From contig NC_045140.1 in the NCBI RefSeq assembly GCF_008831285.2, positions 6,816,505-6,880,504 of the forward strand: DNA of 64,000 nucleotides, written 5' to 3'. The notes below the pieces were generated by a model. The model saw nothing but the letters and a program-made list of their open reading frames with translations, had not been told where the DNA came from and made no database searches. Position numbers and translations under genes: made by a program. This DNA is from Nymphaea colorata. Lineage: Eukaryota > Streptophyta > Magnoliopsida > Nymphaeales > Nymphaeaceae. Positions 47,001 to 58,300 of the stretch are shown one piece after another (within the stretch, counting starts at the first letter, position 1; the number at the start of each line of letters is the position of its first letter).

Positions 47001-47517
47001 ACAACATAATTTCAGTAGACGAGTACAATTTCGAGAAAGATAAGTGAATACAAGGCACCCAAAAAAACTCCATCCACGAAAATTAAAGAAATACGGTACA
47101 ACAGAAGTCGAATATTAGAAAGATATAACAAGGCAGAGAAAAAGCGAAGGTCCACGAACAGCAGATCCAACACAAAAGAAGTCGTTTCTATTAACAACTT
47201 ACTTGAGTTGTGGTGACGATACTCATCCCTCCATCCGCACCAGGACGCCCGAGCTTGCTCGAATCCTGGTAGAACCGGAAAACCAGGTTCGGCGATTGAT
47301 GCAGGATATGGTAGTACTGGTGCACAAAGGCATTTCCGACCTGACAATCATTCCAGACACCCAACCATCACCAAAAAAACATAAAACACGAAAAGGTTCA
47401 GCAGAAACAGAACGAAACAACATGCCACACAGAAACTGAAAAAAGAGGAGGGACCACAGAATCGCATACCACTTGAGCCGTGGGGCAGGATCCAGCCGCA
47501 GCCTGCTCAGAAGCCAT
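42552..47517 (-). CDS. G3BP-like protein: NTF2-like domain + RRM + RGG tail, 9 exons
   Basis: Exons in coding order: 47517-47470, 47340-47203, 46795-46492, 46411-46176, 46077-45906, 45809-45685, 45589-45524, 43457-43391, 42841-42552; 481 residues, open frame. The NTF2-like fold spans about residues 14-130 (VGNAFVHQYYHILHQSPNLV, FRFYQDSS, SQSFFLAPQDRGYYVLNDIF-type block). An acidic middle (EEDHNGEEVYNPSDDEEG) follows, then an RRM at about 304-375 with RNP2 SIYIKGLP and RNP1 GFCFGFVEF, and an RGG/RG-rich tail rich in Gly, Arg and Tyr. Plant and animal members bind RNA and enter stress granules; the NTF2-like part mediates dimers and partner binding. Introns are GT-AG except intron 8, which is GC-AG (donor AG|GCAAGT). 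The start is the first ATG in frame and gives the usual short leader MASEQAA. Confidence 0.92.
43389..43390 (-). other. GC splice donor of G3BP-like intron 8
   Basis: Minus-strand text is CTCGAG|GCAAGTG. It matches the strong GC-donor consensus AG|GCAAGT. The only nearby GT would shift the frame and hit a stop in exon 9. Confidence 0.8.
44011..44051. repeat. (TA)n microsatellite split by an inverted-repeat element
   Basis: TA run that resumes at about 44453-44474 on the other side of the element at 44056-44449. Confidence 0.85.
44056..44449. mobile_element. MITE-like element, copy A (G3BP-like intron 7)
   Basis: Starts AATCACAAAAAACG and ends TTTTGCGACTA, near-inverted termini; inner arms repeat CGTTTTAAACAGCGAGAA and, at the other side, CTCGCGTTTTAAAC. 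AT-rich, no open frame. Shares GGCAAATTTTTAAAAAAATT and the order of motifs with copies B and C. It lies inside a TA microsatellite, so a TA-type target is possible. Confidence 0.65.
45015..45340. mobile_element. MITE-like element, copy B (G3BP-like intron 7)
   Basis: Starts GGTCACAAATAACG and ends CGTTTTTTGTGACTA, an obvious inverted pair; GTTTTAAATGGCGATG near the left faces GTTTTAAACGGCAAT near the right. AT-rich, non-coding, about 326 bp. Confidence 0.7.
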
Positions 47518-48180
47518 CCCAATACCCTAAAGAACGAACAAAAGTCAGAGCAGCAACAAATCAAAGCCCGCAAAATCATACCCTAAAGATACGCAGCTCG
47601 TGAGAGCCCGAAAAACGTAAAACCGCCTCGCCCGAAAACTCTAAAACACCTATCCCAGCATTAATCGACCGACCACAGATCCAAGAAACAACAAAAGGAC
47701 GATACAACCGCGACCCAAGCCACGAGAACCGAGGAATCGCCGACCATCCAAACCAAATACTGGAGAAAAGAATGAAAACAAATTCGATAGACACAAACCT
47801 GATCGAGATCGAGCGAGCCGGGAAGGAGAACGAGAATAAGAAGAAGACGGAAAAGCGAGGTAGGTAGGAGGAAGAGCCTAACCAGGGGTAGCGTGCAGAA
47901 GGCTTTCTTAGTGGCGGCGGCGGCGGCGGTACTTCTACCCTAGTCCTCTCTTACTCACCAACCGTCTGCGTCGAAGAGAGGGGCGAGTTCTAGAGGGATC
48001 GATCTGAGGGGGGAGGAAGAAGACGGAGCGACGGCGAGGGAGCGGGAGAGTACGAACGTACACCGACTCGACCAGCTCCTACACTCAACTCAAATCTTGC
48101 TCTGCTTCGGGGAGGTCGGCTCGATCTCGACTTTGGATAGGCTGGGTCGAGCTCGTGCTGGACTAGTTTAAGTTCTTTTA
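47518..48180 (-). promoter_or_regulatory. 5' flank and leader region of the G3BP-like gene
   Basis: Holds a (GGC)n run at about 47913-47931, which reads (GCC)n on the coding strand and is typical of plant 5' UTRs, and GC-rich sequence to about 48170. A leader intron is possible because the region from 47520 to 47800 has many GT/AG pairs, but I cannot place it. Confidence 0.4.
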
Positions 48181-48398
48181 CACTAAGCTCTGTTTGGATG
48201 GAGGGAACAGATTGAAGGGAATAGACGGGAAAGTGAAGGAATAATTATAAAATTTGTTTATATAAAAAGGAAAATAAAGAAAATAAATTGTTAAAATCAT
48301 GTTTGTTTACATTACACAAAGGAAAAGAAAAAAAAAAACAAATTTAAGTTGACTTACAATAATGTTTGTTTACATTACACTGACAACGCCCAATTTAT
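48181..48398. other. AT-rich spacer with short tandem repeat
   Basis: ATGTTTGTTTACATTACAC occurs at about 48299 and 48362, a two-copy repeat of roughly 63 bp. Confidence 0.6.
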
Positions 48399-49240
48399 AT
48401 GCTTCCCAAGGAGCTTAGGAGCTTGAAGGGGGAGGCGTCACAGTGGTATCTAAAGCATATAGACCCTTCTAGACTGAAGGACTTTGATGAGTTTGTAAAC
48501 GGCTTTATTGACAAGTACACATCCAATTGTTCTGAAGTCCCAATTATGGATATTCTCATAGGAATACAACAAGAAACTAGAGAATAAGCCTGAGATTATA
48601 TTCAGCATTGAAAATCCTGTAAGTAGTGAAAGGATGGCAGAGGACCATGGCCTTACTATGATTCTTGGTGTTTTCCAAGAACATATCAGGTACCAACATC
48701 ATACAACATTAGTATGACACCTTCTATTATTTAGTCAAGAAAGCAGAGTAATAGAGAGAGCCTTCAAGTTGGCTATGTCAAAGTAGAAACTGGTGAAAGC
48801 TACCATAAGAAGGACAACAACAAGAAGTTGGCCAAATCCGAAGTCCATGCATTATCTTCGGCTCAAGTCAACACAACACAAAGCAGATATTAGAGCAAGA
48901 TACAAGAAAACAAGTGCAAGCACAAGCACGGGAAAAACAAGAATAACAAGACAAAGTTGTCCCAAAGGGAGTAGAAAATACCTAAGGTGAACACCAGAAG
49001 AAATTTTACTCCCATAAAACAAAGCAAGGAGAAGCTTCTATTATACGAGAACCTTTGTAAACTCTCAAAAGTAGTAGATCCTCCCTAAGATGAAGAGAAA
49101 GTACATGGATCAATTCTACAAATTTCACAGGAGTCTTAGCCACAACACTGAAGACTGCATTCCCCTCAAGCACATCAAAATTGTAGACAAAGAGCTTCTA
49201 ATGGAAGGGGCAATACCTGAAAAAAATGTTGAAGCCTAAG
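48399..49240 (+). pseudogene. Ty3/gypsy gag remnant (Tat/Athila-like)
   Basis: LRSLKGEASQWYLKHIDPSR followed by FDEFVNGFIDKY near 48415-48520 is the retrotransposon gag (capsid) signature. FHRSLSHNTEDCIPLKHIK at about 49125-49185 is the block typical of gag C-termini in Tat/Athila-type elements. Stops and frameshifts lie between. No protease or pol follows, so it is a truncated relic. Confidence 0.75.
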
Positions 49241-52200
49241 TTGAACTTGTTATTACTTTGTTTTTTGTTCTCTCCCATGCATTGTAGGGATGGGGGCCCC
49301 CTCTTCAAGCCTTTTAATAATAAAGTTACTTTTTCCTTGAACCATGTGTGTATCTCTTTTATGTACATGCATTTCTATGTGTTAGACTATGCATGCATTC
49401 TTTGATGGCTAGACTTATCTCATGATCTCGACATTCCCATTATTGCCCTTACAATGGGGCATATTTTTAGGTTAAGATAAGTGGCCACATGATTTTGAGT
49501 TGAAACATTTGTTTTCAAAATCTTTCAAGTAGAAAAAATTTTCAAACAGGTTCCTCAAAATCATCAAAAATATCTTTAGTATGGCTAGTATATCCTAACT
49601 TCACTAAAACTGTCAAATATAGCTCCAATGATCACACCTGGTCATGTCTACCAAAACTACCTAATTTCAACTTGGTGGTATCCATTGAACTTAGTTTCCT
49701 AGAACCTACTTGAAATCATTCCTAGGCCATGGCCCGACCCCAACGAAATTTTTTTTAAAAATCTAGTGTAAAAATTGATTTTTTTTTGTCTCCATGTATT
49801 TTTTAAATATAAGTTTAGTTTGGCCCTACCCAAATCCAATCCACAAAACCCAGTCCCCATTTGGCCCGCCCTTGCGAAAAATCCTGGCTTCGCCCCTGCT
49901 TGAAATACTCCTGATAGGCCTTGAAAACCTCAAATGTTTGAAACTTGCCATATATAACTTTGGAGGGGTGCATAAACTCCAATTCTAAACCTACAACATT
50001 TGACTTTTATCCTTGTGTTTTGAAACCGTCACTGAGAATAGCTTTGTAATAAACCTAGATCTTGAAACTACTAGGACTTGCCAAGTTTAGCCCACCTAGC
50101 TTAGTTTTCCAATACCTACGTGATTTAGAGTGTTGCAAGCATGTGAACCCATTTCAATCAACACAAAATTTAGCCCAACTCACTAAATCTAGTTTGCAAC
50201 CTTGACCCAGTCAAGTTCAAATTCAAGTCATTTTGACCTGCCTAAAATAAATCAACCTAGACTGAGCGTAGGTCTCACCCTGACCTGAACCTGGTCTAAT
50301 TTCTAACTCAGCAAACTAGAGCCTAATATCTGAAACCATTCCCAATTTGACCAGGTTTGGTCAATTGAGTTTGTTTCCATTAAAACCAGTCTCAGTTTGA
50401 TTGTGCTTAGTCAATTAGACTCAATTCTACTCAAAACTAATTTCAGTTTAACCAAACACGATCAAACTAAACCCAGTCATCCAAACCAGACTCAGTTTGA
50501 CCTAGCTCAATCAACTAAACGAAGGCTAAACTCACCTAGTCAACTAAGCCTAGTAGGAGACACCCCTCTTATTCCAAATCTAGATTCGCAATCTATATCC
50601 ATAATTCAATATCAAATCTTAATCCAAGATCCATCCTAGACCCAAATCTCCATTTCAGATCATGTTCTAGATCTTAGACTGGATCTATGTATAGATCAAT
50701 GTATCAAGATCCAAAGTCATCAAATCATGCCACATGGCACATGACTAATCTCAATCCTTGGATCAGTTTTGGTCATTTTTTAAAAACTAAAATTTGTCTT
50801 TTTCCAAAACCTGACTTTTACCTTCATCTCACCAAGGAGGAAAGGCATCCTCTTTCCTTAGCTCTCTCTCCACCCATCATAAATAGAAAGGAGGGAGGCC
50901 GCGGGTGGGGGAGGGTGTTTGCCGACTTCTCCCTCTCTTTCTCTCTTGATGGGTAGTGCAACTGTTGGGTTGGTGGCATGTTGTAGCCATGTCCTCAGTT
51001 TGATTCTTAGAGGGTGCCATTCTGATAGTATCGAGGAGTAGTGTTGATCTTGAGATTAAAGGTGCCACTATGAGGCCAAGTGGACTGGTTCTTGCCTCCT
51101 CCATTCTTTTCTATCCTCTCATCTTTCTCTCTCCCTAAGGTTGCCACCTTCCCTAGAAAGACCACCTCGAATGCCCAACCAAGGAGAAACAAGAAAAAAG
51201 AAATAGGAGAAGAAGGAAAGAGGTAGGCTGTCCACCTCTCTCTCTCTCCCTCTCTTTATATTTCAGCCTTGTGCATGTGTTGGAGTTCTCCATGGATACT
51301 ATGTCTTATTTGTTTTGTTTACTATTGTATTCTTGTTATAATGTAGAACATGGCTAAGGATAAACAACTCGTTTTTTTAGATGAGTGTTTCCCTCAAAGC
51401 CTATAAGATGTTCATATTATATCATGGACCTTAGTTGAATAGAGAGGTGGCAATCACCTATATGGAGTAACTACCTTTCAAAACACTCGGTTCATAACAT
51501 TATATTTTAGAATTTTATCGTTTCATGTGTATGCATGTTCTTAATTTAGCCATTAAGAGGAGAATATGTTCTTATGGATGTGGATTTCATTCTTGGCCAA
51601 CACAGATATGTTTCATTTCCTTCATGAATAATATGTTTATATTTGTTTTCATGAATCTACAAGTTATGACAATTGATGATTAAGTTGATTCGATCTTCAT
51701 GTATGTTAGAACCATTTATCATAGTGTTATATGGTAATCAATGTGATCCAAATTTTTGAGATATCTTTAGTTCAAGCAAAAATCTGTTTTTGAGAAGACT
51801 CTATATTTTTGCTGAACTTTGGAAAACTATATATGTCAATCTATCAGTCGTATTGGTGAACCATAAAAGCCGCTGGTTTCTTTCACGTGTCTAGTTAGTT
51901 CCCATCAAATTTTGTTGGAATCTAATTTGTTTTGGTCCCTTGTTTGAATGATTTTCTAGTTTTTTTTTTTTTTTGCAGTTTTATGGTTGCAGAAAATCAA
52001 AACCTGAAAATCTGGAACTCAACAAGTCAAGTTCTTCAATTGTCGCTCTGTAAAATCTGAAGGTTTGCTATGGGTGATTCGTTAGTTCATTGAATCAAAA
52101 GTTGGAACTAGCTTCTGTCACAAATTTCTGCAATTTCCTGTCAAAACAGATTTTTCGTCAACTTTAACATGGTAAAGAGGGAGGAGCTTTCGCCTCTTTT

Positions 52201-52780
52201 ATGTTTCGGCTAAAATTTGGCATGGAAACTTCCTACATAAGATAATAATTAGTTTTGTGTTGGTTGAACAAAATTAACTCAGACTTGGGTTAGGCAGAGC
52301 CATAAATATAGGATAGGAAACATAAAATTCTGCAGAACATAATATAATAGATGGTAAAATGGCCTATTTTGAGTTGTATTTTCAAGATTTCCTAAAGTTT
52401 TATAATTGAATCTTTCGAAATGAAAATTAACTAGAGAGCTAAGTCACGGGACTCTTCTATTTTACTGCTGCACCCAAGTCGCATCGAGTCAGGTACGCAC
52501 TGAATATGAGTGCAGCTCCGACTCACACCCAAAACTATATATGGCTTGAGGATGATACATCAACATCCACCAGAAAACGTAACAACGCGATAAAACATGT
52601 CTACTATTTATTTAACAAGTTTCATTTATTAAAAATAATAAATGAGGAAGGTGGGTCATACATGTAAGTTGAAGCATGACCGCAACCTCACTGACTTTGG
52701 CTCTTGTTTACCTACAAGTTTCATTTATTGAAAAAAAGAACATAACCTTACAATCAGAACCAAGGGGGCCCGTAGGGACC
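49241..52780. other. Repeat-derived spacer downstream of the gag remnant
   Basis: No coding sequence seen. At 50330-50540 a motif like CAGTTTGACCAGG...TCAATTGA recurs loosely every 60-65 bp. A TATA-like CATAAATAGAAAG at about 50877 followed by a TC-rich tract suggests an LTR or element leader. The rest is AT-rich. Confidence 0.45.
49700..49905 (+). repeat. Dispersed repeat fragment (TTTGGCCC... CTGGCTTCGCCCCTG)
   Basis: TTTAGTTTGGCCCTACCCAA, AATCCACAAAACCCAG and AAAATCCTGGCTTCGCCCC match parts of 52780-52960 and of the FEY intron insert. Confidence 0.55.
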
Positions 52781-52960
52781 GTGGTTCCAAAATAGATTAA
52801 AATAATTGAAAATTTTTAGTTTGGCCCCTATGACATTTGGACCCGGGTTTAGTTTAGCCTCCATAGATCTAAACCTAAATCCAATTCACAAAACCCAGCC
52901 CGCAACCCCCTTTATCTTTGTCGGCATTGTTGCCCTCTTTTGAAAGCTGAAGGGGGATTT
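52780..52960 (+). repeat. Dispersed repeat fragment, second copy
   Basis: TTTTAGTTTGGCCCCTATGA and CAATTCACAAAACCCAGCCC repeat the wording of 49700-49905. Confidence 0.55.
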
Positions 52961-53104
52961 TCAATTTTGATTTTGAAAAACGCAGCCCGGAGCTCGCCGG
53001 CTGCTGCCCTGAGTCCCTGACTTCTACCCACCGCCACGATGCCACCGGACCGCCACCCGCTGGCCGCTGTCCCTGTCTCCTTGACTCACTGCCTGAGTTC
53101 AGCT

Positions 53105-53210
53105 ATGTGTTTGAGCTGTGTTTTGTGGGTTGGATTCGAGGAGCTGTGTTTTGTGGGTTGGATTCGAGTCAGTTATGTGCTTGAGCTATGTTTTGTGGGT
53201 TGGATTCGAG
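53105..53210. repeat. Three tandem units with TTTTGTGGGTTGGATTCGAG
   Basis: GAGCTGTGTTTTGTGGGTTG followed by GATTCGAG appears at about 53112 and 53141, and as GAGCTATG... at about 53183; the unit spacing is irregular (about 29 and 42 bp). Confidence 0.75.
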
Positions 53211-55358
53211 TTCAGGCCAAACTAAACCAAATTCTAAATGCAGCCAAACTAAAAATTTTCAGTTATTTATTTTATATTCAATTCCTTGAGGAAGAACAAC
53301 GGATGCAAAGGGAAGAACAAGGGAGGCTTCCGCACTTGCCTGAGGAGAGTGATATAACCCTCTGGCTCATATGAAAGTTTCATTATTAAAAAAGAAAAAT
53401 CCTCTTTATAAGAAAAAAAAAAAGGTGAATGTCGTTATTTTTTGCGCATCTTTGAGTTCAAATTAACTAGTCGGGTTTCAAAAAACAGGGTCTAAATCTG
53501 AGTCTGGATCTGATTACTAGATCTAATTGGGTAAAAGGTGGATTGGATCCAAAAAAAAAAAAAAATCGGAAGCATTTATCTCCGGAAATCATTTTCTGGT
53601 GGAAAGCGCTTCTGGCCAGGCGCTATTCTACGAGTGAAACACGGCGTGACGACGACGACGAGCGGCGGCGAAGCTGTGGTCTTCTTGTGCAGTCAACAAC
53701 AGGGGATGGAGTTCTCCAGTCTACCTAAACCCTGAGCCGGAAAAGGGTCCTCCAAACACCTCGCATCTTCCCGTCAAAAATTAAAAGAAGAGTCGTTTTC
53801 TGAAAATTTTCTAACTCAATAAACAATGACAGAATTAACAACAAACCTCTTTTTGGCATTTGTTTTAACTGTCATTAATTAGTTTTTAAGTTTATATATA
53901 GTCAAATTGGCGATTTGGTATTACTTTTCTCCCGATGAATTTACAGAAGAAGGCCTCAAAATGAAAACTAAAAAAGGTATAACAGAGGGCCATACAAATA
54001 CTTCTCAAAGAAAAAAATTACAAAAAGTTGCTAAATTTATTGGCGATATGACGAAAACATATTGATGTTTGAGTTACTAACTATATTGAATTATTTAATC
54101 ATAGTCAATATGATTTAAACTTAATAAAAGTTTATAATGCCTATAAATATGAAATTTATTGCTCTGTCTCCCTCTCTCCCACTTTTCAATTTTTTGCTGG
54201 AAACAGCTAATTGTCATATTAGGTCAGCAAGAAGTTAAAACATATATAAATAAACAAACATAAACTTCATAAGAACGAAATTGAAAGAGAGACGTACATG
54301 GAAATATTGATTATTTTGTATCCTGTAGATCTTCGTGTTGACTAATATAGGTTTGCTCTGCCTAACCTCTCTTACCGATTCAAAAAGAAAAAAGATTCAG
54401 AGGAGAAGCTCCAAAGATACTCAACCCAGTGGGAAAGCTTCTACTCTCTTGTGACGGTAAAAAATATAACTAACTTCTTCAATATTGCGAAAAGCACTCA
54501 CAACTTTGTATATTTTCATTCGATGAAATGGTAGTGTTGATATGCGCGTGTATAATTACAAAAAGGTACTTTGCAAATACACTTCTATATATTTACTTTC
54601 TCATTGAAATATATACATGGAAAAGGTCGGATATGAAGAAAAATTTAGCATCATGAAGAAATTGAATCAAATTCATAGTTTAGAAATGACATTAAATTGG
54701 ATTTGGATACCTTTAAGTAACTACCTGAACTGATATGGATCCAATTTTAGTTTTAAATAAGTAGATATCTATATTGAGTATATGTTCATTTCTAAATTAA
54801 GTTGGTTAGCAACATATCATAATAAGGTTCAACTGATTTGTTTTGATAATGTAGAACTACTAATTTGGATATATTTAGCAATGGACTCACATTATTTAGC
54901 ATAAAAACAAGAGGCTAATACCAATAATCATGTCGATTTATTTTTGAGCTGAAAGTTTTCCTGTCATTAATTGTCTCATTAACTCGACCATAATTTAGTG
55001 ATGAGGAAGAGTTTAATTGATGAAAAAGAATTTCTATAAGTGTGCCTTTAACAATATACAAAAAGTAAGAGCCGGTCTTATATTATTTCCAAAAGTTCCT
55101 GAGTCAGTTTTTGGTAATTTCCAAAAATATAATGACCGGTAAACGCGTTATGGCCCCGGCGTGCACTGGGGAGCACACAAGTCGTAGCAGAGAAGAAGCT
55201 TCAGAAAGTAAAGAACACGCGGAGGAAGGAAGGAAGAAGAAGGTAACTCAATTTCTTTATAAATACAAGAGGGAGAACAAAGACGAAGTCGATTTAGCCA
55301 TGAACTAGAAAGAGAGGAGAAGACAATTTCATTGGGAAGAGAGAGAGAGAGGGAGGGA
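53211..55358. other. 5' spacer and upstream region of the endoglucanase gene
   Basis: Mostly AT-rich; a GC-rich island at 53600-53720 with small open frames shows no family similarity. A (GA)n leader tract (about 55338-55353) lies directly before the start codon. The degenerate GGATTTGGAT-type repeat is at 54640-54900. Confidence 0.45.
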
Positions 55359-58300
55359 ATGCATTCTGCAAACCACTGGGGCGGGTCGTTCGAGATCAAC
55401 GAAGAGGCGGCGGCGGACGATGGGAGATGGAGGAGAGGCGTGGACGACGTCGACCGGGCGGCGCTCTCCCCCTCCCGCCGCCACGACCTGGACGAGACGC
55501 AGCAGAGCTGGCTCTTGGGGCCTCCCGACCAGAGGAAGAAGAGGAAGCAGTACGTTGATCTGGGCTGCGTCGTCTGTAGCCGCAAGGTCTTCAAGTGGAC
55601 GCTCTGGTCCATCGCCATCGCCGCCGTGGTCATCGGTCTTCCCATAGTCATCGCCAAGAGCATCCCCAAGAAGAACGACCCTCCTCCTCCCCCAGATCGC
55701 TACACCCTCGCTCTCCACAAGGCTCTCCTCTTCTTCGACGCTCAGAAATGTAAGTCCACCACCCCCCATCTCTCTCGGGCATCTCCGGCGACTGATCCGA
55801 TCATCGTCCGGATGTCGAAGCGACCATTTTTTCCGTTTTACTTTTTTCTGTCTGGTGTCGTGAAGAGTTTTACGAAACGAATTCTTTGTGCGGAAACAGC
55901 CTTAATTCGTTGAGTTAACGCATGAAAAATTCATGCCACTGATTTATCGGTTCCCATCGAAAATTTTACTGGTCGCCGGAACTGCGATCTCGCGTTCAAA
56001 CACGTCAGTTGAGAGTACCGACGATGAAGGCCAATGGCGATGACGTTCTGAGTCTGTTGGTGATAGATGAACTGACAAGCGGTCCGGACGTCAACTCCCC
56101 CATCTCGGAAAACAAGCCTCTGTGTTTTGGCGTCCGGTCAGAAGAATGCGGAAGCGGCGGCAGAGTGTGCGTGCTATTCTGCAATTCAAGTCATTGACTT
56201 TTTATCTTTTAAAAGAAGCATTTATAAGTATTAAGCGAGTCAAATACAATGCTCGTCGTGAATAGTCTTGAGTATATAAGTGCTTGTTCGGAATAGTCTT
56301 CACAGTATATATATATATATTAGTCTTTATTTTATTATCGTTAAGTCTTATAGTTATAGATAGATTCTTTATTGCAAAAAAATATGAAAATACAAAATGA
56401 AAGATTTTGAAAATTCCATATATAAAATACATCTTACAATCTGAGAATTTAAAACTAAAAACTTTAACGTCCTAATTATAAACCTATATCTCATTGGAAT
56501 TATTTTCTTAGTCTTATAAATTTTAATACTTTGTAATTAACCATATATATGATTGAAATTTACAAAAATGAACACGCAAAATGGTTGGTGTGTCAGGTAG
56601 GAAGCAATGTAAATTGAAGATGTTTATTTCATTTCGATGTACAAAGAAAAAAAAAATTACCTGAATTAAACATGTTTTCACTTTGTGGTTTTTATATGTG
56701 TTTGTTTACAATGTTTTACTTTAATACAGGGCTCGGCACCCGGTACCCGGCTTGACTCAGGCCCAAGCTTGAAACAAGGGGGCATCGGGTTAGGCCTGGG
56801 TGGGCCCAATAAGCCCGAGCAGGTTCAATAATTGTTTAATATTTATTGTATTAATTTATATATATATATATATAATATTTTATTATAATTAATTATATAT
56901 ATATATATATTATTTTATATTAAAAATATATTTTTTAATATAATTGATTTGGATTTTGGTTTGACCCAGGCTCGAGCTCTGATTTTAATAGTCGGGCCAA
57001 ACCCAAACCTGAGTTTCAGGTTTCAGGCAAGCTCGATGCCCAGACTTATACAGGACCAAACATCAAACATGACCAGGCTAACCGAAGGCTCAGCAAAATC
57101 CACTTATTTATTGGGTTGGGTCTCGCGTCATGTTTGTTTAGATGTCCAACTTTATTAAGAATTATCGAGTATTTTTTTTTACTATCTCATAAATCTGTGG
57201 TGGGTTATAAAGATGACTAGGAAGATGAGAGAGTGAGAGAAACAAAAATTGCTGAGAAGTAGAGTCTAAAATTGTGTATTAGGCTGAGTGGAGCCTCCGA
57301 TACGCAGCCCAACCCGGTAAAATTTTTAATGGGTCGGCCCACAGGTTAAAATGCTGATGTCCCATCACGAGCCGAGTACCCAACCTTACTTTGATCCAAT
57401 ATGTTTTCATAAAAACAATAATATTATCATTATTATTAACACTACTATCCTCATATCTTTTATTTGTGTATTTACGACTTAGAAATTTATGGTCATACAA
57501 ATTTTGGAAAATCAATTAAAACCCTTCTCACAATTCATCTAAGAAAAGTTTCTAACGTGTCTTTATCTTTTATTTCATGTTAAGGGGGAAGAAAAATCTT
57601 ATAAAACTAACTTACCCAATCAATCGATCGATCGATCAATATACAATATTGGCTGGCTCTAACATCTCAACTCCTTCAACCCTTCCTCTTCCTGTTCGAG
57701 ATATTTTATCGTCAAACAACTAATTATCATAATTAACCTGCAGCCGGGAAACTGCCGAAGGAGAATCCGATACCGTGGAGGGGTGACTCGGGACTACAGG
57801 ACGGGTCGGGGCTGCCGGACGTGAAGGGAGGGCTGGTGGGAGGGTACTATGACGCCGGAGACAACATAAAGTTCGGTTTTCCGATGGCCTTCGCCATGAC
57901 GATGCTCTCCTGGAGCGCCGTGGAGTACCCTCAAAAGTACAAAGCCATGGGAGAGTATGATCACATCAGAGAGCTCATCAAATGGGGCACCGACTACATG
58001 CTCCTCACCTTCAACTCCTCCGCCTCTACCATAGACCATATCTACAGCCAGGTGAAATCATCTCTCTCTCATTCTTCTCTTTTTCTTTTAGACTGTTCCT
58101 TTTCATAGAGAAGAAGTTTCCGGCCGGCCCACTGATCGAGATTCCGGCCAAATACGGCTAAAGGGATGTCAGTCCCAACTGGGTGTATGGACATGTTAAA
58201 CGGTGGACGTGTATGTGGCAGGTGGGTACCGCCGTGGATGGAACCAGGACTCCGGATGATCACTACTGCTGGGAGAGACCGGAGGACATGGACTACCCCC

